Assembly (NCBI GenBank): GCA_900550825.1
Contig: URTZ01000139.1
Coordinates: 1-5,482 of the forward strand
Origin: an uncultured Collinsella sp.
GTDB taxonomy: Bacteria > Actinomycetota > Coriobacteriia > Coriobacteriales > Coriobacteriaceae
Length of the DNA: 5,482 bases
Direction: 5' to 3'
Of this stretch, positions 1 through 5,429 are shown piece after piece. Within the stretch, counting starts at the first letter, position 1, and each line of letters starts with the position of its first letter. The position numbers and the translations under genes are program-made. The notes under the pieces are model-generated. The model was not told the origin of the DNA and ran no database searches. It saw only the letters and a program-made list of their open reading frames with translations.

Positions 1-123
1 GGAGCGGCGGACAAGGGGCCTTCGCGCTGCGGAATGATTTTGAGGGAACATCCCGACCGTCCCTGCGCCCACCTTGCTGAGGATGTCTACAGGGACCCAC
101 GCTTTGAAGGGGCGCCGGGCTGA
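1..123 (+). other. GC-rich window edge, possible 3' end of an unidentified ORF
   Basis: Frame 1 of the plus strand is open from the first base to a TGA at 121-123. It gives 40 residues that end in a segment containing HPDRPCAHLAEDVYRDPRFE. The opposite strand is also open through the whole stretch, and another plus frame is open for about 80 bases, so openness alone says little at this GC content. I recognise no family. The stretch contains a short inverted repeat with gtccctg at its left arm and cagggac at its right arm, about 25 bases apart. It could be the tail of a gene that lies outside the window, or a GC-rich intergenic repeat. Bases 124-201, between this and the HTH gene, are AT-rich; I see no gene or convincing terminator there. 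Confidence 0.2.
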
Positions 124-201
124 AATTATGGCCTTTTATTGATAGGAGCTCTTGCTGGTGTGGAGCATATTCTTTAGATGAGCTTTGGTGATTTGTTTGG
201 T

Positions 202-900
202 TTAGGCTGCACTGGTTTCTTTGTATTCGAAGACTGGCTCTAGGAGATCTTCGATGTTGCAGTGGAGGGCTTTTGCTATGGCTCTTACGCTTGTTACCGA
301 AGCTTCATTAATGTTTCTCTGGCGCTGCTCGTACATTTGGATTGAGCGGAGTGACACACCCGATTCGTATGCTAGGTCTTGTTGGGTTTTCTTAAGCTTC
401 TTTCTTGCTAACGCAAGTTTGGTTTGCCTGGACGCTTTTTTCGCCATATCGCAGACGAGGCGAGCCACGCGTTCCTCCGAGGCTTCGTGCCAGGGGTAGT
501 ACAGACTGCGTAGCACATCAAATGGAACGACATGCAGCAAATCTTCGAAAGACTCTCCTAATCGCCACTGCAGATATGCCAATATCCAGCCTGTCCAATA
601 TTCCGGTGTCTTTTCGAATCGGTAGGTTCGATTTGGCATCGGCCTTGATTGATAGCCCGACCTTTCAGCGATAAGCGCGAACAGCTCAACGCCCGATTTT
701 CCCGACACTACCCATGCGTTGCCGCGTTCGAACTCGCGAGCTACGCCGCTCAGGCAAAAGAGTTCCGCAACTTCCGATCCTTCTGCTCCATAATCGTTAA
801 CGGCATAGTCAAAGCAGTCGCCGAGGTTGTTCATTGCATCCTCGAGGTAGTAGACGGGATATGTCCTACTCGGCCCACGATCTGTTAACTCTTGGATCAT
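202..900 (-). CDS. HTH_3/Xre-family regulator with long N-terminal domain, probable antitoxin
   Basis: This 232-residue protein has a C-terminal helix-turn-helix of the Xre/HTH_3 type at about residues 161-222. It shows the usual pattern: LARKKLKKTQQDLAYESGVS, the recognition-helix stretch SLRSIQMYEQ, and a final AKALHCNIEDLLEP. Residues 1-155 are not part of the DNA-binding fold. Residues about 20-80 (DYAVNDYG, SEVAELFCLSGV) loosely resemble the small DUF3791 proteins often found beside DUF3990 genes. Residues about 100-145 carry EYWTGWILAYLQW and YPWHEA, a motif I associate with regulators that sit next to DUF3990 genes. The ATG at 900 is preceded by GGGAGGG nine bases upstream, which decides the start. 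The gene overlaps the 3' end of the DUF3990 gene by 35 bp, so the two are co-transcribed and probably translationally coupled. The inferred role is to neutralise the neighbour and repress the shared promoter. The HTH call is firm; the antitoxin role is inferred from context. Confidence 0.8.
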   Translation of the reverse strand: MIQELTDRGPSRTYPVYYLEDAMNNLGDCFDYAVNDYGAEGSEVAELFCLSGVAREFERGNAWVVSGKSGVELFALIAERSGYQSRPMPNRTYRFEKTPEYWTGWILAYLQWRLGESFEDLLHVVPFDVLRSLYYPWHEASEERVARLVCDMAKKASRQTKLALARKKLKKTQQDLAYESGVSLRSIQMYEQRQRNINEASVTSVRAIAKALHCNIEDLLEPVFEYKETSAA

Positions 901-1549
901 TTAAATCAACCCTCCCTGCCATTAAATCCCTAATGTCGATACCTTCGGAATCGAACCCATTGACCGTATCCAAATATTTGCTTCGAGCATTCTGCTCTCG
1001 CTCAAAACGCTTGGGATAATACTCAGGCCCCGAAGCCTGCTTCCAATCGCGGAACCTAATCGCCGAGAACGCACGCTCACTCATAAGCGCATATTGAATG
1101 CCCAAATCCCCCAAAAACATAATGCGCTGCAATTGCCTGAGCGAAATCATGCCGTTGACAAACTGTCTTGCAAACGAGAAATAGGAATCGTCTGCACGAT
1201 AGCCTCGAATAACGTCATAAGGAGATGTATCAATTAAACAGTTATCAAGTAGATAGCGAAGCCCCTCGCGTGCTACTGGCGTCGAAACATTGAACTCTCT
1301 GTTGTTCGCCAGAATTGCAAGCCAATTGAGGATTGAAAACTCCCCAGACTCCAAATCCAAGACCGAAAGGCTATCTAAATCAAGCTCATATCGATTGGCA
1401 ACGCCATCAGACTCGGTCCGGCATGCCCATTCCATCGCCATTTCCTCATGTGGCGTGCAATAAAACCCGCGCCCATAGTCATTGAATTGTCTGCATTTAT
1501 CCAACGACGGATGCTCGACAACAACCTCCGACCCGTGCCAAAGCTCCAT
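866..1549 (-). CDS. DUF3990 family protein, ADP-ribosyltransferase-like, probable toxin
   Basis: This protein has 227 residues. It opens with MELWHGS and continues with DYGRGFYCTP (residues 24-33) and AMEWA (38-42). These are the hallmarks of DUF3990, where an LYHGS-type strand is followed by an FG.GFY.T segment. Further family-like parts are YDVIRGYRADDSYF (111-124), VNG.IS (131-136) and the C-terminal LGDLGIQYALMSERAFSAIRF region at about 147-167. DUF3990 belongs to the ADP-ribosyltransferase superfamily, so His5, Tyr30 and Gln152 are plausible NAD-site or catalytic positions; that assignment is inference. The target is unknown. I chose the ATG at 1549 because GGAGG lies five bases upstream and family members start with the LYHG strand; the in-frame TTG at 1561 is less likely. 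GC is lower than in yihA: sampled 60-base lines give about 35-53 percent here against 65 percent in yihA. Together with the overlapping regulator gene downstream, it looks like a toxin-antitoxin or defence pair. Family call fairly sure; toxin role inferred. Confidence 0.78.
   Translation of the reverse strand: MELWHGSEVVVEHPSLDKCRQFNDYGRGFYCTPHEEMAMEWACRTESDGVANRYELDLDSLSVLDLESGEFSILNWLAILANNREFNVSTPVAREGLRYLLDNCLIDTSPYDVIRGYRADDSYFSFARQFVNGMISLRQLQRIMFLGDLGIQYALMSERAFSAIRFRDWKQASGPEYYPKRFEREQNARSKYLDTVNGFDSEGIDIRDLMAGRVDLNDPRVNRSWAE
910..916 (-). promoter_or_regulatory. Ribosome binding site of the HTH regulator gene, inside the DUF3990 coding region
   Basis: On the minus strand GGGAGGG lies nine bases before the ATG at 900. 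It is within the last codons of the DUF3990 gene. A strong internal site like this lets the regulator be translated at its own rate from the shared transcript. It also supports the ATG at 900 over the later in-frame methionine at residue 23. Confidence 0.65.
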
Positions 1550-1554
1550 ATCGA

Positions 1555-1559
1555 CCTCC
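1555..1559 (-). promoter_or_regulatory. Ribosome binding site that sets the DUF3990 start
   Basis: GGAGG on the minus strand lies five bases before the ATG at 1549 and overlaps the alternative TTG at 1559-1561. This makes the ATG the better start. The site directly follows the T-run of the upstream palindrome. Confidence 0.65.
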
Positions 1560-1560
1560 A

Positions 1561-1614
1561 AACAAAAATATCACCCCAGCGATAGTGTACCAATAACTAT
1601 CACTGGGGTGATAT
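1561..1614 (-). terminator. Candidate intrinsic terminator downstream of yihA
   Basis: In the transcript running leftward from yihA, the 19-base arms can form a long stem with a 9-base loop. One arm mismatch becomes a G-U pair in this direction. The stem is followed at once by TATTTTTGTTT. That is the layout of an intrinsic terminator, about 37 bases past the yihA stop. It would separate the mtnN-yihA unit from the DUF3990 gene, which would then need its own promoter inside or just beside the same hairpin. Confidence 0.5.
1568..1614 (-). promoter_or_regulatory. 19-bp palindrome, candidate operator and promoter of the DUF3990/HTH pair
   Basis: Two 19-base arms (1568-1586 and 1596-1614) are inverted copies that differ at one position. 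The core reads ATATCACCCCAG followed by YGATAGT, with a 9-base spacer. The palindrome ends 18 bases before the DUF3990 start. In its centre, on the minus strand, TGG-TACACT (1584-1592) resembles an extended -10 element, though no good -35 box is seen. Xre-type antitoxins commonly bind inverted repeats over their own promoter, so this is a good candidate operator. The same DNA could instead, or also, serve as the yihA terminator. Confidence 0.5.
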
Positions 1615-1650
1615 AGATAGATGCAAACTATTGCCTGCCAAGAGCCCTTA

Positions 1651-2241
1651 CTAAAGGCAGGCCTCGGCAATGCGGCGCTTGAGCTCGACGATGCCGGTAC
1701 CGGTTTGGGAGCTTGTGATGATCACGTTCTCGGCCGGGACGTTGAGCTGCTTTTTGATGGCTGCTGCCTGGCGGGCCTGCTGGGTGCGGCTGAGCTTGTC
1801 GGCCTTGGTGAGGCAGACGATAAAGTTGAACTCGTTGCCCTGCAGGTAGTCGATCATGTCATGGTCGAGCTTGCTCGGGTCGTGACGAATATCCACCAGC
1901 GACACGACCAGGTTAAAGCTGCGCTCCGAGTCGAAGAAGTCGCCGATAAGTTCTGCCCAGCGGTCACGCTCGGCCTTGGAACGACGGGCGAAACCATAGC
2001 CCGGCAGGTCAACGAAGTGCACGTCGTCGGCCTCGAAGAAGTTGATGTTGCTCGTCTTGCCCGGTGTGCTCGAGACCTTGACGAGGTTCTTGCGGCCAAA
2101 AAGCTTATTCATAATCGACGACTTGCCCACGTTGGAGCGGCCGACGAAGCTCACCTCGGGGCAGGTGGACTCGGGAATCTGCGAAACCTTGCCATAGCTG
2201 GCAACGAACTTGGCAAGCTGGTAGTTAATGGAATCGGCCAT
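1651..2241 (-). CDS. yihA: Ribosome biogenesis GTP-binding protein YihA/YsxC (EngB)
   Basis: This 196-residue cytoplasmic GTPase of the TRAFAC/Era-like EngB family is needed in late 50S ribosomal subunit assembly in the bacteria studied. All GTPase motifs are present in order: G1 GRSNVGKS (34-41), G2 in STPGKT (58-63), G3 DLPGYGFA (78-85), G4 TKAD (145-148) and G5 SSQTG (177-181). DIRH at 117-120 is also typical of EngB. Length matches the family. The start is the ATG at 2241, with AAGGAG five bases upstream. An in-frame extension up to 2370 would run into mtnN and has no family support. The gene begins 38 bp after the mtnN stop, so a shared transcript is likely. No oddities are seen; its high GC matches the genes to its right, not those to its left. 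Confidence 0.95.
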   Translation of the reverse strand: MADSINYQLAKFVASYGKVSQIPESTCPEVSFVGRSNVGKSSIMNKLFGRKNLVKVSSTPGKTSNINFFEADDVHFVDLPGYGFARRSKAERDRWAELIGDFFDSERSFNLVVSLVDIRHDPSKLDHDMIDYLQGNEFNFIVCLTKADKLSRTQQARQAAAIKKQLNVPAENVIITSSQTGTGIVELKRRIAEACL

Positions 2242-2279
2242 GGACACTCCTTGGTCGTAGGTTCTTACAAAAGAGCGCG

Positions 2280-3020
2280 CTAATAAATAGCAGCGATACG
2301 GCGAACGATATCGAGCGTAATGCCACTCGCGGTACGGGCATACTCGAACAGGTCGAACTCGCGGTCGCAAATCGCATCGTACGCCTCGTCACAATTATCG
2401 CTGATAGCGCGCAGCACCAGGCAATCGACACCATTTTTAGTTGCGACATGGGCAATTGCCGCGCCCTCCATGCCGACACAATCGGCATGCGTCGCCTCGA
2501 TAGCGTCGTTGCGCATGGCGGTGCCCGTCACAAAGCGGTTACCCGTGGCAATCGTACCGACCAGGAACTGCTTGGCGCCCTTGTTCGAAGCGGCTGCATT
2601 TGTCGAAGCATCAACAAACCCATGCTCAGCAAGCACATCGGCAGCAATATCGACCAGCGCAGGCGTCGAGCCAAACTCCTCGAGCCCCGGTGCAGACTCG
2701 GCGATAAGCGCGGTATCGGTATCCAGATAGCGCAGGCGTTTGCCGATGACCACGTCATCGATATGGAGCTTGGGGTTCAAACCGCCCGCGATACCCGAGA
2801 GCACAACGGCCTGTGGAGCATACTTGCTAATGAGGTGCTGCGTCGCAGCAGCGGCGTTCACCGTGCCCATGCCCGCCGTTGTGGCGACAAGCGTCAGGCC
2901 GTCGAACTCACCGCTCACAACGGTCAAGCCTGCCTCCTGTGCCTCGCAAACGTCGCTCAGCTCTTCCTTAATCTGCATGATCTCTTTTTCGAGTGCACCG
3001 ATAATCGCGATGGTAGCCAT
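2280..3020 (-). CDS. mtnN: 5'-methylthioadenosine/S-adenosylhomocysteine nucleosidase (MTAN)
   Basis: This 246-residue cytoplasmic nucleosidase hydrolyses the adenine-ribose bond of 5'-methylthioadenosine and S-adenosylhomocysteine, and in studied enzymes also of 5'-deoxyadenosine. It serves methionine salvage and clearance of SAM by-products. It starts MATIAIIGALEKEI, where Glu13 aligns with the catalytic Glu12 of the E. coli enzyme. SGIAGG is at 75-80. GMEGAAIAHV at 183-192 holds the substrate-binding Met184-Glu185 pair. RAISD at 204-208 ends in the catalytic Asp208. Length is slightly above the E. coli protein (232 residues). The ATG at 3020 is preferred over an in-frame TTG at 3032 because GGGGA lies five bases upstream and the protein then begins like other family members. 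A candidate promoter lies in the gap before it; yihA follows after 38 bp. Confidence 0.94.
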   Translation of the reverse strand: MATIAIIGALEKEIMQIKEELSDVCEAQEAGLTVVSGEFDGLTLVATTAGMGTVNAAAATQHLISKYAPQAVVLSGIAGGLNPKLHIDDVVIGKRLRYLDTDTALIAESAPGLEEFGSTPALVDIAADVLAEHGFVDASTNAAASNKGAKQFLVGTIATGNRFVTGTAMRNDAIEATHADCVGMEGAAIAHVATKNGVDCLVLRAISDNCDEAYDAICDREFDLFEYARTASGITLDIVRRIAAIY

Positions 3021-3058
3021 GCCATTCCCCAAACCTATACGAAATTCTCAACCACGGT

Positions 3059-3089
3059 ATGGTACCAGCATTTTGTTTGACCTCGTCAA
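3059..3089 (-). promoter_or_regulatory. Candidate mtnN promoter with extended -10
   Basis: On the minus strand TTGACG (3084-3089) is followed after 19 bases by TACCAT (3059-3064), which is preceded by TGG as an extended -10 element. The leader would be about 30 bases. The -35 box lies inside a perfect 7-bp inverted repeat, GTTTGAC-GAG-GTCAAAC (3075-3091), which could be a repressor site. The spacing is long, so the call is tentative. Confidence 0.35.
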
Positions 3090-3098
3090 ACGAACACG

Positions 3099-4217
3099 CT
3101 AGGCCAGTGCAGCTCGCGTATCAAACAGAGCCTTTGCAATCGCAGCCGTAACCTCGCTCGAGCGGTCGCTCCACGGCATCGATGTCATGACGCTCATGAC
3201 ATAGGTACGGCCATTGATGTCGATAAGGCCCGCATCGCATGTCGAATAGCAACCATCCTCGCTAATCCAGCCTGCCTTGTTGCGCACCAAGGCTTGGTCG
3301 TCCGCAATGCCATCACGGATAAATGAGCGCGATGTTGATGACAGCAGTTCAGATAACCACTGGGAGGTCTCACTGCCACAGCTCAGATACTCGCTCATCT
3401 CGCGCCACAACTTGGCCGAGGTTCGCGGGCAATAGGTGGGAAAATCACTCATCGGATCGAGTGCGGTATCGTAATCGATGCCAAGACCGACAATCCAATC
3501 CTCGTAACCGACACGGTCAAACGCCGCGCGTAACGCAATAAACGAATCGTTGTCCGAATTAACGACCGAGGCCTCGATCAGGTCGCGCACCGTCTGCCAG
3601 CCCATGTTGTAGCCACCATAGGTGCCAAGGGAATCATCGAGTGAGACCTGGCCCGTCTCGACCAGGGATTCGCAGATGTACAACGCATAGAGTGCCTTAT
3701 AACTGCTCGCACCGTACACCTCGGCGTCCGCGCCATACGTCACGCCCTTGCCGCTCGTCAGATCGTAAAACACCACGCCCACATCGCCCAGCTCCTGCGC
3801 CTGACTCAGGGCATCTTGGAGCGCGGCGAGGCTCTCATCCTCCAGGGCGGGGATCTGGTCATCAACCAGTGAGAAGGTCTGCACGGTATCGCCTGAGGGA
3901 ATATCGTTAAAGTCCGCCTTCGAAAGCCTCGTCTTGAGGCTCGCTGTCGACAGGGTTTGGCTTGCGGTGGCTTTAGATTCAGAGACCTTTTTGTTTTGCA
4001 TCTGTACCGTTGACGCATCTGAGTGTGCCATTCGCTCCGACGCGTAGGTTTTGGCGGTAATTCCGAGGATAATAACCGCCAACGTCAGCATCCCAATGGC
4101 GGCAATCTTCGTCACGCGGATGCAAGCGTCAGCAAGGCCACGCGAAGACGTGCCCTTCGTCTCATATCTGCTGCCATGCTGCGGCACATACTCGTCCCTC
4201 GATGCGTTGTTTCGCAC
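3099..4217 (-). CDS. Membrane-anchored beta-lactamase-like serine hydrolase
   Basis: This 372-residue protein has a cytoplasmic N-terminus of about 36 residues, one hydrophobic segment (about 37-59, KIAAIGMLTLAVIILGITAK), a Ser/Thr/Lys-rich linker to about residue 120, and an extracytoplasmic domain related to class A beta-lactamases and penicillin-binding proteins. The active-site motifs are SSYK (171-174, SxxK type with Ser171 as nucleophile), SDN (221-223) and KAG (314-316, the usual KTG position). No glutamate occurs between 241 and 272, where the class A omega-loop Glu166 would fall. Efficient deacylation is therefore doubtful, and a role in peptidoglycan or another acyl substrate is more likely than antibiotic resistance. 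The start is GTG at 4217, set by AGGAG five bases upstream; the next in-frame Met (43) would fall inside the membrane segment. mtnN follows after a 78-bp gap. The physiological substrate is unknown. Confidence 0.82.
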   Translation of the reverse strand: MRNNASRDEYVPQHGSRYETKGTSSRGLADACIRVTKIAAIGMLTLAVIILGITAKTYASERMAHSDASTVQMQNKKVSESKATASQTLSTASLKTRLSKADFNDIPSGDTVQTFSLVDDQIPALEDESLAALQDALSQAQELGDVGVVFYDLTSGKGVTYGADAEVYGASSYKALYALYICESLVETGQVSLDDSLGTYGGYNMGWQTVRDLIEASVVNSDNDSFIALRAAFDRVGYEDWIVGLGIDYDTALDPMSDFPTYCPRTSAKLWREMSEYLSCGSETSQWLSELLSSTSRSFIRDGIADDQALVRNKAGWISEDGCYSTCDAGLIDINGRTYVMSVMTSMPWSDRSSEVTAAIAKALFDTRAALA

Positions 4218-4222
4218 GTGGT

Positions 4223-4227
4223 CTCCT
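4223..4227 (-). promoter_or_regulatory. Ribosome binding site supporting a GTG start
   Basis: AGGAG on the minus strand lies five bases before the GTG at 4217. There is no in-frame ATG near it, so this site decides the start of the serine hydrolase gene. Confidence 0.65.
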
Positions 4228-4254
4228 GACTGCTACCGTTCATATACGAGCAGC

Positions 4255-4282
4255 ATAATACCGAGCAGGCATTTCTTTCCAA
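4255..4282 (-). promoter_or_regulatory. Candidate promoter of the serine hydrolase gene
   Basis: On the minus strand TTGGAA (4277-4282) and TATTAT (4255-4260) are separated by 16 bases. They match the housekeeping sigma consensus at 4 of 6 and 5 of 6 positions. The transcript would start about 30 bases before the GTG codon, leaving room for the ribosome binding site. A near-palindrome at 4303-4320 lies just upstream. Confidence 0.45.
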
Positions 4283-4302
4283 AGATATTCAGCGGCGTTT
4301 AA

Positions 4303-4320
4303 GGTGTCTTTAAAGAAACC
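4303..4320. repeat. 18-bp near-palindrome upstream of the serine hydrolase promoter
   Basis: GGTGTCTTTAAAGAAACC is symmetric about the central TTTAAA, with one mismatched pair. It ends about 21 bases upstream of the candidate -35 box, a place where activators or repressors often bind. No regulator can be named from the sequence. Confidence 0.35.
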
Positions 4321-4375
4321 ACAAGCGTATTTATCCAAATGGCACGATTCTGTTGCGCATCTCCGCCCAAAACGC

Positions 4376-4442
4376 AGTTGCGGTGGAATAGTTCCTGCTT
4401 GGGCGGCATAAGCCGAAAAACAAGAACTATTCCACCGCAACT
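4376..4442. repeat. 22-bp inverted repeat in the pflA-hydrolase intergenic region
   Basis: The arms 4376-4397 and 4421-4442 are inverted copies with a single mismatch (core GTTGCGGTGGAATAGTTC). They are separated by 23 bases that hold a small inner stem, CGGC-ATAA-GCCG. CCGCCCAA at 4363-4370 can pair perfectly with TTGGGCGG at 4399-4406, which would compete with the long stem. There is no clean T-run on either side: leftward it is followed by GCGTTTTGG, rightward by TGACGGG. It could be a factor-assisted terminator, a switch-like structure, or a dispersed repeat element. No gene with a credible start or family signal lies in 4218-4524. Confidence 0.6.
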
Positions 4443-4474
4443 TGACGGGACTCTTTGGCAATCAACTTGGTGTC

Positions 4475-4513
4475 CAGGGGCACTCATTTAAGTCTGTCCC
4501 CAATGAGTGCCTG
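4475..4513. repeat. Inverted repeat just downstream of pflA, REP-like
   Basis: GGCACTCATT (4479-4488) and AATGAGTGCC (4502-4511) are perfect inverted arms around a 13-base loop ending GTCTGTCCCC. The pairing extends outward as CAGG/CCTG if two bases bulge. It starts 12 bases after the pflA stop. The stem is not followed by a T-run. From memory, AAGTCTGTCCCC-type motifs occur in REP elements linked to RAYT transposases; I cannot verify that here. Confidence 0.5.
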
Positions 4514-4524
4514 AAAATGGCTCG

Positions 4525-5343
4525 CTAGCCGATGGCGTTTTTGAGTTCCGCGCGGCGCTTTTTCATGCCCGTCATGACGGCGTTGCGCAGCTCGGGCATG
4601 CGCGTGGTATCCATCTGTGGAACGCCCTCGAGCTTATAGGGAATGCCCAATTGCTCGTACTTGACGACACCCATCGTGTGATACGGCAACATCTCCAGGC
4701 CGACCACGTTGTGCCACGGGGCGATTAGGCGACCGAGCGCCTCGCACTCCTCCACCGTATCGGTGATACCCGGCACCACCACATGGCGAATAACAACCTT
4801 AATCTTGCGACGCGCGAGCTCATCACCAAACGCCAGGATGCGTGCGGGATCGCAACCGGTCAGCTTTTTATGCTCGACGGGATCGGCGTGTTTAATGTCG
4901 AGCAGCACCATATCGGTCTCGTTGAGTACGGCATCGAACTTCTCGGGATGCGCGGGATCGAACGCATAGCCGCAGCTATCCAAGCAGGTATGCACGCGAC
5001 CATCGGGGTTATTGTGCATGGCGCGGAACAGGTCGGCTAAAAACGCGGGCTGCAGGAGCGGCTCGCCGCCGGACACCGTAATACCGCCGCTGCGGTAAAA
5101 CTCATGGTTGCTCTGGAACTCGTCCATCAGGTGCTCGACGGTCACCATGGTGCCGCCGTTAACCGACCAGGTGTCGGGGTTGTGGCAATACGCACAGCGC
5201 ATGGGGCAGCCCTGAACAAACACCACAAAGCGGATGCCGGGTCCATCGACCGTTCCCATCGTCTCAATCGAATGCACGCGGCCCAGGGCAAACGCAGAGT
5301 CCTCGGGACGAGCGTCCACACCCTCGAGCGTCATCTCAGCCAT
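4525..5343 (-). CDS. pflA: Pyruvate formate-lyase-activating enzyme (radical SAM)
   Basis: This 272-residue cytoplasmic radical-SAM activase installs the glycyl radical on pyruvate formate-lyase. It uses a [4Fe-4S] cluster to cleave SAM to methionine and 5'-deoxyadenosine. The cluster motif CPMRCAYC (Cys46, Cys50, Cys53) is followed by HNPDTW, the classical PflA signature. SGGEP (91-95) contacts SAM. DIKH (149-152) and RHVVVPGITD (186-195) are further conserved blocks of the family. The extra bacterial-ferredoxin-like cysteine insert of some glycyl-radical activases is absent, which favours PflA over activases for other glycyl-radical enzymes. The start is uncertain. The ATG at 5343 has AAGG eight bases upstream; an in-frame ATG at 5364 lacks a ribosome binding site, and another at 5334 is possible. 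pflB, often adjacent, is not seen in the 139 bases upstream within the window. Confidence 0.92.
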   Translation of the reverse strand: MAEMTLEGVDARPEDSAFALGRVHSIETMGTVDGPGIRFVVFVQGCPMRCAYCHNPDTWSVNGGTMVTVEHLMDEFQSNHEFYRSGGITVSGGEPLLQPAFLADLFRAMHNNPDGRVHTCLDSCGYAFDPAHPEKFDAVLNETDMVLLDIKHADPVEHKKLTGCDPARILAFGDELARRKIKVVIRHVVVPGITDTVEECEALGRLIAPWHNVVGLEMLPYHTMGVVKYEQLGIPYKLEGVPQMDTTRMPELRNAVMTGMKKRRAELKNAIG

Positions 5344-5392
5344 TCCCGCTACCTTGCCTCTCATTGGTTTTAGCTACATAAATGCCAGAGTC

Positions 5393-5398
5393 ATTCTA
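5393..5398 (-). promoter_or_regulatory. Possible -10 box of a pflA promoter
   Basis: TAGAAT on the minus strand (5 of 6 to consensus) lies 50 bases before the chosen pflA start. The best -35 candidate at normal spacing is poor (TTTCGC, 16 bases away). No minus-strand frame stays open from the window edge to pflA, so a separate promoter is reasonable. No clear FNR-type site was seen. Confidence 0.3.
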
Positions 5399-5429
5399 GC
5401 CCATATGCATGATGGCGAAACGGTTTAGC

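Noticed and set aside
1633..1662. 7-bp inverted repeat GCCTGCC/GGCAGGC at the yihA stop
   Set aside because: The loop is long (16 bases), the left half of the leftward stem is coding, and no T-run follows; the 19-bp hairpin at 1568-1614 is the better terminator.
1621..2283. Plus-strand open frame of 220 codons opposite yihA
   Set aside because: It is antisense to a gene with all five GTPase motifs, its composition mirrors that gene's codon pattern, and it has no recognisable domain.
2242..2370. N-terminal extension of yihA to an upstream in-frame start
   Set aside because: It would overlap mtnN by about 90 bases and has no EngB similarity, while the ATG at 2241 has a strong ribosome binding site.
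2448..3080. Plus-strand open frame of 210 codons opposite mtnN
   Set aside because: It overlaps a complete, well-conserved MTAN gene in antisense and shows no family features.
3075..3091. Hairpin after the serine hydrolase gene as a terminator
   Set aside because: In the direction of transcription it is followed by AAAATGC, not by a T-run.
4240..4487. Two overlapping minus-strand open frames of 62 and 73 codons in the pflA-hydrolase gap
   Set aside because: Both run through inverted repeats and the candidate promoter, lack good ribosome binding sites and show no recognisable domain; non-coding repeat DNA explains them better.
5344..5364. Upstream ATG at 5364 as the pflA start
   Set aside because: No ribosome binding site precedes it, whereas AAGG precedes the ATG at 5343; this remains open to experiment.
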